Source of the DNA: Aestuariibaculum suncheonense
GTDB lineage: Bacteria > Bacteroidota > Bacteroidia > Flavobacteriales > Flavobacteriaceae
Assembly (NCBI RefSeq): GCF_014596935.1
Contig: NZ_JACVXC010000001.1
Coordinates: 926,783-990,782 of the forward strand
Reading direction: 5' to 3'
DNA length: 64,000 bases
The notes beneath the pieces were generated by a model. That model saw only the letters and a list, made by a program, of their open reading frames with translations. It made no database searches and was not told the DNA's origin. The position numbers and the translations under genes are program-made. Shown here in pieces: positions 35,235-44,790 of the stretch (position 1 is its first letter; each line of letters starts with the position of its first letter).

Positions 35235-36449
35235 TTAGGCTTTCTTTTCTAAGAGCGCCATATAAAATCCATCGTAACCAGATTTGTGCGATAATACTTT
35301 ATCGTCTTTTACAAATATAAAGTCTTTTCCTGATTCTGATGTTAAGAATTTTTCAACTTGTTGTTGATTTTCAGAAGGTAACACCGAGCAAGTGGCATAA
35401 ACTAATTTCCCTCCTGGTTTAACCATTCTTGAATATTGTTGTAAAATATCCTGTTGTGTGGTTTTAATTTTTTCTAAAAAGCTTTCTTCTAGTTTCCATT
35501 TGGCATCTGGATTACGACGTAAAACACCTAAACCAGAACAAGGCGCATCGATTAATACTCGGTCGGCTTTATCGTAAAGTTTTTTAATCACTTTTGTTGA
35601 GTCGATGGCACGGGTTTCAATATTGTGAGCGCCATTACGTTTGGCACGACGTTTAAGTTCGTGAAGTTTATTGGCATAAATATCCATCGCAATAATTTGC
35701 CCTTTATTCTCCATTAATGAAGCTATGTGTAGTGTTTTACCTCCTGCACCGGCACAGGTGTCTACCACGCGCATACCTGGTTTAACATCTAAGAAATCGG
35801 CTACCTTTTGAGACGAAGCATCTTGTACTTCAAAAAGTCCATTTTTAAAAGCTTCTGTAGAAAATACATTAGCACGTTCTTTCAGTTTTAAAGCGTAAGG
35901 ATAATTCGCAATAAACTCGGTTTCTATATCTAAATCGAATAACTCTGCCTGAAGTTTTTCTTTGGTTGTTTTTAACGTGTTTACACGTAAAATAACATCG
36001 GCTTGTTCGTTTAAAGCTTCAATTTCTTTAGACCAAACGGTGGCTCCTAATTCTTTTTCACCAACAGCATCAATCCAGTCTGGAATCGATTCTTTGAATT
36101 TTCTTATTTTCGATAACTCATCAAAACGGCCTTTAATTTTACGAGTAGGTGTATTTTCAAAATATTTCCAATCGGGTAATTTAATGCCTTTAAGAGTTGC
36201 CCAAACGGCAAACATGCGCCACAGATTATCTCTGTCAAATGGTTCTTTAACTTCAGCAATTTCAGCATAAAGACGTTTCCAACGTACAATATCGTAAGTT
36301 GTTTCGGCAACAAAGGCACGGTCACGACTTCCCCAACGCTTATCGCGTTTTAAAAGTTGTTGTATCACTTTGTCGGCATATTGTCCTTCGTTAAAGATTA
36401 GAGTTAAACCATCTATAACTGAGAAGCATAAATTTCTGTGTAATCGCAT
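35235..36449 (-). CDS. RsmB/NOP family rRNA (cytosine-C5) methyltransferase
   Basis: This 404-residue SAM-dependent RNA methyltransferase starts at the ATG at 36449 (MRLHRNLCFS); the extension upstream would need a TTG inside the promoter. The N-terminal 150 residues form a NusB/RsmB-like helical region. The Rossmann domain shows DTCAGAGGKTLHIA (SAM binding), DAPCSGLGVLRRNPD (catalytic-loop Cys) and YATCSVLPSENQ (nucleophilic Cys region). Target is probably a cytosine in 16S or 23S rRNA. A -7 element TACCTTTG lies 22 bp upstream of the ATG. Confidence 0.88.
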   Translation of the reverse strand: MRLHRNLCFSVIDGLTLIFNEGQYADKVIQQLLKRDKRWGSRDRAFVAETTYDIVRWKRLYAEIAEVKEPFDRDNLWRMFAVWATLKGIKLPDWKYFENTPTRKIKGRFDELSKIRKFKESIPDWIDAVGEKELGATVWSKEIEALNEQADVILRVNTLKTTKEKLQAELFDLDIETEFIANYPYALKLKERANVFSTEAFKNGLFEVQDASSQKVADFLDVKPGMRVVDTCAGAGGKTLHIASLMENKGQIIAMDIYANKLHELKRRAKRNGAHNIETRAIDSTKVIKKLYDKADRVLIDAPCSGLGVLRRNPDAKWKLEESFLEKIKTTQQDILQQYSRMVKPGGKLVYATCSVLPSENQQQVEKFLTSESGKDFIFVKDDKVLSHKSGYDGFYMALLEKKA

Positions 36450-36470
36450 TGTAAATAAAATATAAGGCTG

Positions 36471-36478
36471 CAAAGGTA
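36471..36478 (-). promoter_or_regulatory. Candidate -7 element of the RNA methyltransferase promoter
   Basis: TACCTTTG on the minus strand is an exact TAnnTTTG match. The predicted start near 36467 leaves a leader of about 18 nt before the ATG at 36449 and excludes the upstream TTG start. Confidence 0.5.
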
Positions 36479-36631
36479 CATTTAAAAGTTAATTTGTTTA
36501 CAGCTTTAAGTTTTTATTTACATAGCTTTTATACTTTTAGCGAAAATTGTGATTTTAAAAAGAGCCACAACAGGACGTTTGTACGTAACAAGATGTACAT
36601 AAATCAATTTTAGAACAAACACATATTATAT

Positions 36632-37678
36632 ATGAAACAGTTATTCGTTACCCTTTTATTAATTACGACATTATACTCATGTCAGAAGAAAGCAAAATTG
36701 ATTCCCAGGGATTTTAAATCGGTAGAGGTTGAAGATATTTTAGAAGATTCGTTACTTAGTGTACGTGCGATTGAAATTCTGAATGATAAAAGTCTGGCTT
36801 TTGCAGCGAATAATAGTATGTTTGGATTGTACAACCCAAATACTAAAATGTGGCAGACTTCGGTTCAGCAATACGATTCTTTAAATCTTCATTTTAGAGC
36901 GGTAGCACATACAGCAACCGATTTTTTTATGTTAAGTATTGAAAATCCTGCATTATTATACAAAACAGGTGATGATGGTCGCATGCAATTAGTGTATAAG
37001 GAAGCCGGAGAAGGCGTGTTTTATGATGCTATGACCTTTTGGAATGACGCTGAAGGTATTGCTGTTGGTGATAGTGTTGATGGATGTATTTCAATAATTA
37101 TAACACGGGATGGTGGTGATACCTGGAATAAAATACCTTGTTCAGAACTTCCGAAGTTAGATGAAGGAGAAAGTGCCTTTGCAGCAAGTAATTCCAATAT
37201 AGCGATAAATGGAGATAGTGCTTGGGTAGCCACGTCTCATGGTAACATATATTATACCGAAGATAAAGGTGTAAAGTGGACGGTGTCGAAATCACCAATG
37301 ATTCAGGATGCTGAAACCGAAGGGATTTATTCTATCGATTTTTATGATGAAAATTTAGGCTTTGCTATTGGTGGTGATTTCACAAAACCAGATGCAAATA
37401 AAGCTAATAAGATAAAAACTGTTGATGGTGGTAAAACCTGGAATTTAGTAGCCGATGGACAGATTCCTGGTTATCGAAGTTGTGTGCAGTTTTTACGGAA
37501 TCGAGAAGGAAAGGAGTTGGTAGCTGTAGGTTTTAAAGGAGTTGATTACAGTAAAGATGGTGGAGTGTCATGGAATCATATTAGTGATGAATCTTTTTAT
37601 ACCATTCGATTTATAAACGATTCTATAGCTTATGCAGGTGGTGCCAAGCGTATTTCAAAACTAACATTTAGGGAATAA
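36632..37678 (+). CDS. YCF48/BNR-repeat lipoprotein
   Basis: This 348-residue lipoprotein has signal peptide and lipobox LYSC (Cys at about 17). The mature part has repeated Asp-box-like motifs of the sialidase/YCF48 type, such as TRDGGDTWNKI, TEDKGVKWTVS, TVDGGKTWNLV and SKDGGVSWNHI, each a blade of a beta-propeller. Similar proteins are often annotated as oxidoreductases, but no catalytic motif is visible. An assembly or glycan-binding role on the envelope is possible. Single gene with its own terminator. Confidence 0.78.
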   Translation: MKQLFVTLLLITTLYSCQKKAKLIPRDFKSVEVEDILEDSLLSVRAIEILNDKSLAFAANNSMFGLYNPNTKMWQTSVQQYDSLNLHFRAVAHTATDFFMLSIENPALLYKTGDDGRMQLVYKEAGEGVFYDAMTFWNDAEGIAVGDSVDGCISIIITRDGGDTWNKIPCSELPKLDEGESAFAASNSNIAINGDSAWVATSHGNIYYTEDKGVKWTVSKSPMIQDAETEGIYSIDFYDENLGFAIGGDFTKPDANKANKIKTVDGGKTWNLVADGQIPGYRSCVQFLRNREGKELVAVGFKGVDYSKDGGVSWNHISDESFYTIRFINDSIAYAGGAKRISKLTFRE

Positions 37679-37706
37679 AAAAAGGAGCTTTAAGGCTCCT
37701 TTTTTT
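37677..37706 (+). terminator. Bidirectional terminator between the YCF48-like gene and the ECF operon
   Basis: AAAAAAAGGAGC pairs with GCTCCTTTTTTT around a 6-nt loop, ending right beside the stop codons of both convergent genes (37678 and 37708). The A/T flanks allow termination in both directions. Confidence 0.88.
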
Positions 37707-37707
37707 A

Positions 37708-38154
37708 TTATCGTTTTTCTGAATTCATTTTCTTTTCTAAATAACTGTCGAAGAGTCGTTTTTTGAATTCTTTTTCAGCACCTTTTAGCAATAATACTTT
37801 TTTTGGAGTCAAGAATTTAAGAAGATCTTGATTTAACTTATCATCTGCATCTAATTGTTTTCTCTCGAAGGTGCTTAAATTATCTAGTAATTCTTTAGCC
37901 TTTTCGTTTGAAAGGTCATTCGCATTCTTTTTTATTTTATATTGAATACCATGGATTTCATTTCTGAGCTTAGAAGATATTTCTTCATGTTTATTATAAA
38001 TAGGCCAAAATTTTTCGGCTTCATCTGGACTTAAATTTAAGCGCTCTGAGATGAATGGTATTTTAAGTTCTTTAAATTTATCACCATGCCCTTGTGCAAA
38101 AACACTTGCTGAAATAAAAAGAATCAATATTGGGAGAATTAATTTTTTCATCAT
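37708..38154 (-). CDS. Periplasmic Spy/LTXXQ-like protein of the ECF sigma operon
   Basis: This 148-residue protein has a signal peptide (ending SVFAQ at about 21) and a helical, charged mature domain with LNLSPDEAEKFWPIYNKHEE, like small Bacteroidota proteins annotated as sensors of ECF-type sigma factors and distantly like Spy/CpxP. It is the last gene of the sigma/anti-sigma operon, 8 bp after the anti-sigma-like gene. A role in sensing envelope stress for the sigma factor is inferred from position. Either of two adjacent ATGs (38154 or 38151) may start it. Confidence 0.7.
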   Translation of the reverse strand: MMKKLILPILILFISASVFAQGHGDKFKELKIPFISERLNLSPDEAEKFWPIYNKHEEISSKLRNEIHGIQYKIKKNANDLSNEKAKELLDNLSTFERKQLDADDKLNQDLLKFLTPKKVLLLKGAEKEFKKRLFDSYLEKKMNSEKR

Positions 38155-38162
38155 AACAAACT

Positions 38163-38660
38163 TTATTTAGTCATTATTCCTTCTAGGTCGACATCGGTTA
38201 AGATGTAATTTTCAAAGGTTATTTCATCTATTTTTACTTCTTTGAAATTTTCTTCAGCTAAGTCTTCAAACGTTAATTTTGAGGCTATTTCGTATAAATC
38301 GATATCTTCATTTAAAAGGTAACTTTCAACAGTTTCATTATCTACACCATCTAACATAGGTTGTGTTTTTTTTATAGATAATGTAAACATTAAAGTTACA
38401 GCTGCAGCAATACTTGAGACGTACAGTAAATTTTTCTTATTGAAAAGAGAAATAACTTTAACGTCTTCTTTTTTAGAAATCTGACTAAGGATTTTGTCCT
38501 CCAGCGTATCTAAATAATTTTCAGGGATTTTAAATCCGGAGGTTTCTGTCAATCCTTTAAGTCTAGCTTGAGTAAAAAGCCTGTCTTCAAAAGTATCGAA
38601 GTAATTCTCAGGGATTTTAAATCCTGAATTATTGGCATTATTTAGTTTTTCCTGCTTCAT
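38163..38660 (-). CDS. Putative anti-sigma factor with internal tandem repeat
   Basis: This 165-residue protein has one predicted membrane helix near 90-108 (YVSSIAAAVTLMFTLSI), separating an N-terminal cytoplasmic part from an acidic C-terminal domain. The N-terminus holds two tandem copies of a ~35-residue unit: GFKIPENYFDTFEDRLFTQ and GFKIPENYLDTLEDKILSQ. It follows an ECF sigma gene by 31 bp and so probably anchors or inhibits that sigma factor, although the usual zinc-binding anti-sigma motif (HxxxCxxC) is absent. The repeats may be the sigma-binding region. Confidence 0.68.
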   Translation of the reverse strand: MKQEKLNNANNSGFKIPENYFDTFEDRLFTQARLKGLTETSGFKIPENYLDTLEDKILSQISKKEDVKVISLFNKKNLLYVSSIAAAVTLMFTLSIKKTQPMLDGVDNETVESYLLNEDIDLYEIASKLTFEDLAEENFKEVKIDEITFENYILTDVDLEGIMTK

Positions 38661-38691
38661 ATAAGATAAGACTATATTTTTTTATAAAGGT

Positions 38692-39243
38692 TTAATCTTT
38701 AGTTAAATAAGCTTCTATTTTTTTTGTTGCTATATGATATGATGCTTTTAAAGCACCTTCACTGGTTTCTAAAATTTCTGCCATATCTTTGAATTTCAAA
38801 TCCTGAAAATATTTCATATTAAAAACTAGTTGTTGTTTCTCCGGTAATGTGGCTATGGCTTTTTGTAATTTAAGCTGAATAGTATCACCTTCAAAATACA
38901 CATCGGATGTTAAATTATTAATAGCCAATTGCTGGATCTCTTCGTTAGTGGTTTGAAGTCGCTTAGCATTTTTGTTAAGAAATGTAATGGACTCATTAGT
39001 AGCTATACGGTACATCCAAGAGAATAGTTTACTCTCTCCTTTAAAATTATGAATATTTTTATAAATTTTAATAAAAGTATTTTGCAAAACATCGTCTGTG
39101 TCGTCGTGAGACTTAACAATATTACGGATATGCCAATATAAACGCTCTTTGTAAAGCGTTATAAGATGTCTAAAAGCCTCGTCTTTATCAGATTCTGATT
39201 TTAGTTGCTCTATTAATAAATCTTCGTCAATCACAAATTGCAT
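38692..39243 (-). CDS. ECF-type RNA polymerase sigma factor
   Basis: This is a 183-residue sigma-70 family protein of the ECF class. Region 2 includes DVLQNTFIKIYKNIHNFKGESKLFSWMYRIATNE (core binding and -10 melting). Region 4 includes LPEKQQLVFNMKYFQDLKFKDMAEILETSEGALKASYHIA, a helix-turn-helix for the -35 element. It is first in an operon with a membrane anti-sigma-like protein and a periplasmic Spy-like protein. A 14-bp palindrome (39276-39289) lies just downstream of a weak -7 element TATTTTTA. Confidence 0.9.
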   Translation of the reverse strand: MQFVIDEDLLIEQLKSESDKDEAFRHLITLYKERLYWHIRNIVKSHDDTDDVLQNTFIKIYKNIHNFKGESKLFSWMYRIATNESITFLNKNAKRLQTTNEEIQQLAINNLTSDVYFEGDTIQLKLQKAIATLPEKQQLVFNMKYFQDLKFKDMAEILETSEGALKASYHIATKKIEAYLTKD

Positions 39244-39275
39244 TAAAAGTTAGACCCATAAAATTACTGAAAGTT

Positions 39276-39289
39276 TAATGCTTGCATTA
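39276..39289. promoter_or_regulatory. Palindrome upstream of the ECF sigma gene
   Basis: TAATGC-TT-GCATTA is a perfect 6+2+6 dyad, directly downstream of a -7-like TATTTTTA (minus strand, 39297-39290) and 33 bp before the sigma ATG. It would cover the transcription start. No TTTG is seen at -33. It may be an operator or a chance AT-rich dyad. Confidence 0.3.
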
Positions 39290-39350
39290 TAAAAATACGT
39301 TAAAATAGAATCTAGCCGTAACGTCTTAGTTTATTTGTTTTCTAGGAATA

Positions 39351-39387
39351 AAAAAAGGATAGAAACTTAAGTATCTATCCTTTTTTA
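39351..39387 (-). terminator. Terminator of the ABC exporter gene
   Basis: On the minus strand, AAAAAAGGATAGA pairs with TCTATCCTTTTTTT around a 10-nt loop. It lies 20 bp after the stop codon of the ABC transporter. Confidence 0.85.
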
Positions 39388-39407
39388 ATATTGAATATTA
39401 CGTTTGC

Positions 39408-41234
39408 TTATTCAAAGCTTTGCATTTCTACCAGTTTTTGGTAAACACCTTGTTTAGCAATAAGTTCGCCGTGCTTACCTTTTTCAACAATTTCACCTTT
39501 GCTCATGACTATAATGTTATCGGCGTTTTGAATGGTCGATAATCTGTGAGCTATGACAATGGAGGTTCTATTTTTCATCATGTTTTCTAAAGCTACCTGT
39601 ACTAAACGCTCACTTTCAGTATCTAAAGCCGAAGTTGCTTCGTCTAAAACCATAATCGGTGGACTTTTTAATACAGCACGCGCAATACTTAAGCGTTGTT
39701 TTTGTCCTCCCGATAGTTTATTTCCGGCATCACCAATATTGGTTTCAATCCCTAGAGGTAACTCTTTAACAAATTCCCAGGCATTAGCTACTTTTAAGGC
39801 GTCTATAATTTCTTCATCTGAAGCGTTATCCTTACCTAATTTCAGGTTGTTTTTAATACTGTCGTTAAACAGAATGGCATCTTGAGTAACGATTCCTAAC
39901 TGGCTTCGAAGTGAGTAGGTGGTTAAATCACGAACATCTATTCCGTCAATTAAAATACGTCCTTCGTTTACATCATAAAAACGTGTTACTAAATTCGCTA
40001 TAGTAGACTTTCCACTTCCCGATTGTCCGACAAGAGCAACGGTTTCACCTTTAGGAATAGTTAAAGAAAAGTTTTTAAGTACGAATTCTTTATCGTATTT
40101 GAAAGAGACATTTTCAAAAACAATCTCGGCATTGAAACCAGTTTTTACAAGTGCATTTTCTTTGTCTTTTAACGGATTTGGTGCATCGATAATTTCCTGA
40201 ATACGCTCGGCAGCAGCATCACCTTGTTTAATATTGTATAGCCCGCGTGAAATAGCTTTGGCTGGAACCATAATATTATAAGCTAACCCCATATATGCAA
40301 TAAAGGAACTTCCGTCTAGAGTGTTGTCTACAAGCACGAGTTGGCCACCGTACCATAATAGAATAGATATCACTAAAATACCCATAAATTCACTGGTAGG
40401 AGAAGCTAAGTTTTGACGGTTTAAAAGTTTGTTAGAGAAATTAAAGAAGCGATTGGTCGAGTCTTGAAATTTGTCGTTAAATTTTTGTTCTGCATTAAAT
40501 CCTTTAATGATACGTAAACCCGTTAAAGTTTCCTCTAAAGTAGAAAGAAGAATACCTTGTTCCTTTTGAACACGATCTGATTTTCGTTTTAAACTTCTAC
40601 CTATACGAGAAATTATTAAACCTGATAAAGGGATAAAAATAAATACGAATATAGTTAATTTAAAACTAATGATTACCATCATTACCACTGTAAAAATAAT
40701 GGTTAGTGGTTCTCTGAAAATAAGTTCTAAAGCAGGTAACATCGAATATTGTAAGGTGGCAACATCCTGTGTTACACGAGCCATAATATCACCTTTGCGC
40801 TGCTCAGAGAAGTAGGATAAAGGTAGCTCGATAGTCTTTTTATATACTTTATTTCTTAAATCACGTACTACACCATTTCTCAAAAAGACCATAAAGTAGT
40901 TAGCTAAATAGCCAAATATGTTTTTCAATAAGAATAGAATGATGATTAAACTTACTACTAAGATTAATGCCTTTTGTGGGTCGCTTGCAGCGTATTGATT
41001 AACCTGATATGCTAAATAATCTTTATAATAATCTTTGAGATGACTGAAGCCTTCGTATACAGGAGCTTCTGTGATTTTTTTAGTGTTCTTTTCAAATAAA
41101 ATATCTAACATAGGAATTAAAGCTACGAAAGATAAAGCGCCGAAAAGAGCGTAAAATATATTAGAAATAATGTGACCAATAGCATAGTTTTTATAAGGCT
41201 TTGCGTATTGTAAAATGTTGAAAAATTGCTTCAT
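39408..41234 (-). CDS. ABC exporter (fused permease-ATPase, MsbA-like)
   Basis: This 608-residue half-transporter has six membrane helices (about 15-320) and a C-terminal nucleotide-binding domain: Walker A GQSGSGKST, signature LSGGQKQRLSIARA, Walker B IMVLDEATSALD and the switch His in AHRLS. Order and length match MsbA/lipid-flippase-type exporters, and homologues often flip lipids, though drugs or peptides are possible substrates. It is a single-gene unit with a terminator on each side; it is next to a phosphohexomutase gene with no obvious functional link. Confidence 0.88.
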   Translation of the reverse strand: MKQFFNILQYAKPYKNYAIGHIISNIFYALFGALSFVALIPMLDILFEKNTKKITEAPVYEGFSHLKDYYKDYLAYQVNQYAASDPQKALILVVSLIIILFLLKNIFGYLANYFMVFLRNGVVRDLRNKVYKKTIELPLSYFSEQRKGDIMARVTQDVATLQYSMLPALELIFREPLTIIFTVVMMVIISFKLTIFVFIFIPLSGLIISRIGRSLKRKSDRVQKEQGILLSTLEETLTGLRIIKGFNAEQKFNDKFQDSTNRFFNFSNKLLNRQNLASPTSEFMGILVISILLWYGGQLVLVDNTLDGSSFIAYMGLAYNIMVPAKAISRGLYNIKQGDAAAERIQEIIDAPNPLKDKENALVKTGFNAEIVFENVSFKYDKEFVLKNFSLTIPKGETVALVGQSGSGKSTIANLVTRFYDVNEGRILIDGIDVRDLTTYSLRSQLGIVTQDAILFNDSIKNNLKLGKDNASDEEIIDALKVANAWEFVKELPLGIETNIGDAGNKLSGGQKQRLSIARAVLKSPPIMVLDEATSALDTESERLVQVALENMMKNRTSIVIAHRLSTIQNADNIIVMSKGEIVEKGKHGELIAKQGVYQKLVEMQSFE

Positions 41235-41249
41235 TTAAAAAGTCTGTTA

Positions 41250-41284
41250 AAAAAACATGCTTTTATGTTTTCATAAAAGCATGT
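41250..41284 (-). terminator. Terminator of the phosphohexomutase gene
   Basis: ACATGCTTTTATG and CATAAAAGCATGT form a perfect 13-bp stem with a 4-nt loop. On the minus strand the stem is followed by TTTTTTT. It lies 37 bp after the phosphohexomutase stop codon at 41321. Confidence 0.85.
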
Positions 41285-41320
41285 AAATATTTTGCAAAGA
41301 TAAGGCTTATTGAATTAAAT

Positions 41321-43051
41321 CTAGATAAGCTTCATGTCTTTTAAAATGGTTTCGGCCTTAGTATCTAAGTTGGCTTCAACAGTTTTAAAATCTTCTGCAG
41401 AATCCAATTTACTATTGACACTTACGTAAAACTTAATTTTTGGCTCTGTACCACTTGGTCTTAAGGCGATTTGGCTACCATCTTCAGTATAATAGATTAA
41501 TACGTTAGATTTTGGTACATCAATAGTCGTTTCTTCTCCAGTAACAATATGTTTAGCAATCGATGATTGGTAGTCTTCTAATTTGGTTACTTTCGATCCG
41601 TTGATAACTTTAAGTGGATTTTCTCTGGCATCGGTCATCATTTGGGTAATTTCCTGAGCGCCTTCTATTCCTTTTTTTGTTAGTGAGACTAATTTTTCTT
41701 TAAAGCATCCGTGTTCAACGTAAAGTTTAATTAATTCGTTGTAGAATGAGCTTCCGTTAGATTTTGTAATCGCAGCAATTTCACAGGCCAATAGGGTAGA
41801 GGTTACTGCATCTTTATCACGTACAAAGTCACCAACCATAAAGCCGAAACTTTCTTCGCCGCCTCCAATAAAATCAAGTTCAGGGTAGTCTTTAATAAGT
41901 TTGGCAATCCATTTGAAGCCGGTTAAAACAATTTTGCTTTCTACATCATAAGCTTCGGCCAGTTTATTTAACATTGGCGTAGATACGATAGTTGAAGCAA
42001 TAAACTCTTTACCTTTAATTTTTCCTTCGGCTTTCCATTGTTTTAACAAGAAATCGGTCATCATCAACATGGTTTGATTTCCGTTGAGTAATTGCAGTTC
42101 GCCTTCACTATTTCTAACAGCAACACCTAAACGATCGCAATCCGGATCGGTTCCAATAACAATATCGGCATTTACCTTTTCGGCTAGCTCTAAAGCCATT
42201 TTTAAAGCAGCAGGCTCTTCAGGATTCGGAGATGCCACTGTTGGGAAATCTCCGTTTGGTACTTCTTGTTCTTTTACAATACGAACGTTTTTATATCCGG
42301 CACGTTTTAAAGTTTCAGGAACCGCGGTGATCGATGTTCCGTGTAACGACGTAAAAACAATGGTTAAATCGTCTTTAGCAACCTGTGTTGCGCCAACACT
42401 TCCATTTTTAACTGAAGCTTCAATAAAGGCATTGTCAATATCTTCGCTTATATAGTTAATTAGAGCATCGTTTGCTTCAAATTTAATATCAGAATAATCA
42501 AGGTCATTAATCATTGTAATTACTTCACCATCTTGTGGTGGTACTAATTGACCTCCATCTTGCCAGTATACTTTATAGCCGTTATATTCCGGTGGATTAT
42601 GAGAGGCTGTTAGCACAATGCCACAGTGGCAATTTAAATGCTTAACTGCAAATGATAATTCCGGGGTAGGACGTAAGTCTTCAAATAAATATACTTTAAT
42701 ACCATTAGCAGAGAATACATCAGCTACCACTTTAGCTAAGGTTTTACTGTTGTGACGACAATCGTAAGCAATTACCGCTTTAGGGGTTTCATTGGGAAAC
42801 GATCGGTGTAAATAGTTGCTTAAACCTTGTGTGCTTTTACCAAGCGTATATTTGTTAATACGGTTCGTACCAATACCCATTACACCACGCATACCTCCGG
42901 TACCAAATTCTAAATCTTTGTAAAAACTCTCTTGAATATCCTGAGGATTAAGAGCTATACTGTTTTTAATAAAATCTTGTGTTTCTTCGTCAAAAGTAGG
43001 GGTTAACCAGGTGTTAATTCGGTCTAAAATTTTTGGTTCGATGTGTATCAT
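41321..43051 (-). CDS. Phosphoglucomutase/phosphomannomutase
   Basis: This 576-residue alpha-D-phosphohexomutase interconverts sugar 1- and 6-phosphates in the cytoplasm. The phosphoserine lies in [16 protein letters not shown], the metal loop is [10 protein letters not shown], the sugar-binding loop GGEESFGF, and the phosphate-binding loop [12 protein letters not shown] near the C-terminus. Its length and PGM2/PgcA-like pattern favour glucose 1-phosphate metabolism, supplying nucleotide sugars. Confidence 0.92.
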   Translation of the reverse strand: MIHIEPKILDRINTWLTPTFDEETQDFIKNSIALNPQDIQESFYKDLEFGTGGMRGVMGIGTNRINKYTLGKSTQGLSNYLHRSFPNETPKAVIAYDCRHNSKTLAKVVADVFSANGIKVYLFEDLRPTPELSFAVKHLNCHCGIVLTASHNPPEYNGYKVYWQDGGQLVPPQDGEVITMINDLDYSDIKFEANDALINYISEDIDNAFIEASVKNGSVGATQVAKDDLTIVFTSLHGTSITAVPETLKRAGYKNVRIVKEQEVPNGDFPTVASPNPEEPAALKMALELAEKVNADIVIGTDPDCDRLGVAVRNSEGELQLLNGNQTMLMMTDFLLKQWKAEGKIKGKEFIASTIVSTPMLNKLAEAYDVESKIVLTGFKWIAKLIKDYPELDFIGGGEESFGFMVGDFVRDKDAVTSTLLACEIAAITKSNGSSFYNELIKLYVEHGCFKEKLVSLTKKGIEGAQEITQMMTDARENPLKVINGSKVTKLEDYQSSIAKHIVTGEETTIDVPKSNVLIYYTEDGSQIALRPSGTEPKIKFYVSVNSKLDSAEDFKTVEANLDTKAETILKDMKLI

Positions 43052-43148
43052 AATGTGTTTTAAAATATAGTTTCAAAAAAAGAAATAATGGCACTTCGTT
43101 TCGTTTAATTGGTTTCAGTTTTTGAAGGGCGTGAAACTGTTTTAAAGT

Positions 43149-43211
43149 TATTAAAAAAATTAAAAGAATCCTTTGTGAGCCTTATTTTTTTAAGACATTT
43201 GAAGGATTCTT
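43149..43211 (-). terminator. Terminator of the GT2 gene
   Basis: On the minus strand AAGAATCCTT pairs with AAGGATTCTT around a 28-nt partly paired loop, followed by TTAATTTTTTTAAT. It lies 19 bp after the stop of the glycosyltransferase gene. Confidence 0.6.
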
Positions 43212-43229
43212 AATAATTATTTTATTTCA

Positions 43230-44180
43230 TTAAAAATTTGAAGTCTCGTCTTTAATTAAATAGCGTTTTTTATCTTGTTTCGATCGTAGAATCATCTCAC
43301 CTAAGAATCCGGCAACGAAAAATTGGGTTCCAATTATCATCGTTGAGAGAGCTAAAAAGAATTCTGGACGCTCGGTAATTAATCTTCCCGAAGGATTTAA
43401 AAATAGTTTGTCAATTCCCAGATAGAAAGAAAATCCAAGACCGATGATAAACATAAGTACGCCCAAAGCTCCAAATAAATGCATCGGACGTTTGCCAAAA
43501 TGCGAGATAAACCAGATGGTGATTAAATCCAGAAACCCATTGATAAAGCGGTTCATGCCAAATTTGGTTTCACCATACTTTCTGGCCTGATGTTGTACAA
43601 CTTTTTCGCCTATTTTGGTAAAGCCGGCATTTTTAGCCAATACGGGAATATAACGGTGCATTTCGCCATTAACATCAATGTTTTTTACCACATCGAGCTT
43701 GTAGGCTTTAAGTCCACAGTTAAAATCGTTAAGTTTTACGCCAGAGGTTTTTCGGGCGGCCCAGTTAAATAGTTTGGAAGGTAAATTTTTAGCAATGACA
43801 GAGTCGTAACGTTTCTTTTTCCATCCAGAAACCAAATCGAAACGGTCTTTTACAATCATATTGTAAAGTTCGGGAATTTCGTCTGGGTTATCCTGTAAAT
43901 CGGCATCCATGGTGATGACCACATCGCCTTGGGCTTTTTCAAAACCGGCATGTAGAGCCTGAGATTTTCCGAAGTTTTTAGAAAAACGAATGCCTTTTAC
44001 GCTTTCGTTTTGTGATGCTAAATGCTCTATGACTTGCCAAGAATCGTCGGTGCTACCGTCGTCTATAAAAAGGATTTCATATGAAAAACGATTGGATTGC
44101 ATAACGTTTGCAATCCAATCGTGTAATTCTGTTAAAGACTCTTGTTCGTTAAGTAGTGGTATGACTACTGATATATTCAT
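43230..44180 (-). CDS. Family 2 glycosyltransferase, polyprenyl-phosphate sugar synthase-like
   Basis: This 316-residue enzyme has a GT-A domain (about 1-230) with IDDGSTDDSW and DADLQDNPDEI (nucleotide and metal binding), like dolichol/undecaprenyl-phosphate mannose or glucose synthases and ArnC/GtrB. Two C-terminal membrane helices (about 232-256 and 270-295) anchor it in the inner membrane, where it would load a sugar on undecaprenyl phosphate for envelope glycans. A -7 element TATTTTTG lies at 44208-44215. It is next to a DUF4199 gene, 41 bp away. Confidence 0.88.
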   Translation of the reverse strand: MNISVVIPLLNEQESLTELHDWIANVMQSNRFSYEILFIDDGSTDDSWQVIEHLASQNESVKGIRFSKNFGKSQALHAGFEKAQGDVVITMDADLQDNPDEIPELYNMIVKDRFDLVSGWKKKRYDSVIAKNLPSKLFNWAARKTSGVKLNDFNCGLKAYKLDVVKNIDVNGEMHRYIPVLAKNAGFTKIGEKVVQHQARKYGETKFGMNRFINGFLDLITIWFISHFGKRPMHLFGALGVLMFIIGLGFSFYLGIDKLFLNPSGRLITERPEFFLALSTMIIGTQFFVAGFLGEMILRSKQDKKRYLIKDETSNF

Positions 44181-44221
44181 TTAAAGACTTTGAAATGTTT
44201 GTAAAATCAAAAATACTTAAA

Positions 44222-44752
44222 TTATTCGGTGTCGGGCTTACTTTTTTTCATAGCAGCTGCTACAATGAGGCCGATAATACTAAAAAGGACTAAATAGCCG
44301 GCAAAACCTTTAAATACGTTTCCAATGGAATATTGGTTTTGAGATTCCATTTGTTCTACGGTTTTCGCAAGGGCATCGGCAGGAGTGTTAAAGCCTTTCA
44401 TCATTTCAACAGTACGCTCTATGGTTTTTTCTTTTAAAATTTCGGCAGCTTCAGTATCTATAAAATTAAAAAGTAAATAGGACACGACTGTGCTTATGGC
44501 TAATCCTATTAAAACAGTAAGAAAAAATGCGGTAAACGCTTCTTTAAAGGAAGCATAACTATCTTGGGATTGTTTTACTTTGGCTACAGCTATAATGCCG
44601 AAAACAATAATAGCGATTAAAATAAAAATGCCGACCCACATATCAATTAACAGGTTAAGATTTACGGCATAAGCAACCACAGTAATACCTGCTAATAAAG
44701 CCCCTAAGAAGAGTCCCCAATTAGTTGCTATAGATTTTAAAGATTTTTCCAT
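44222..44752 (-). CDS. DUF4199 family membrane protein
   Basis: This 176-residue protein has four predicted membrane helices (about 10-30, 35-57, 75-97 and 146-166) and a hydrophilic loop at about 100-140. The pattern SQDSYASFKEAFTAFF between helices 2 and 3 is typical of DUF4199, a Bacteroidota family of unknown function that often lies beside this GT2 gene. A -7 element TATCTTTG lies at 44791-44798, 38 bp before the ATG. Confidence 0.75.
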   Translation of the reverse strand: MEKSLKSIATNWGLFLGALLAGITVVAYAVNLNLLIDMWVGIFILIAIIVFGIIAVAKVKQSQDSYASFKEAFTAFFLTVLIGLAISTVVSYLLFNFIDTEAAEILKEKTIERTVEMMKGFNTPADALAKTVEQMESQNQYSIGNVFKGFAGYLVLFSIIGLIVAAAMKKSKPDTE

Positions 44753-44790
44753 ATTTTTGCGTTTATAAGGTAAGTTGAATGATTAGTTGT

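Noticed and set aside
42084-42455. Plus-strand frame of 123 codons inside the phosphohexomutase gene
   Set aside because: Antisense to the conserved metal-binding region; composition typical of a shadow.
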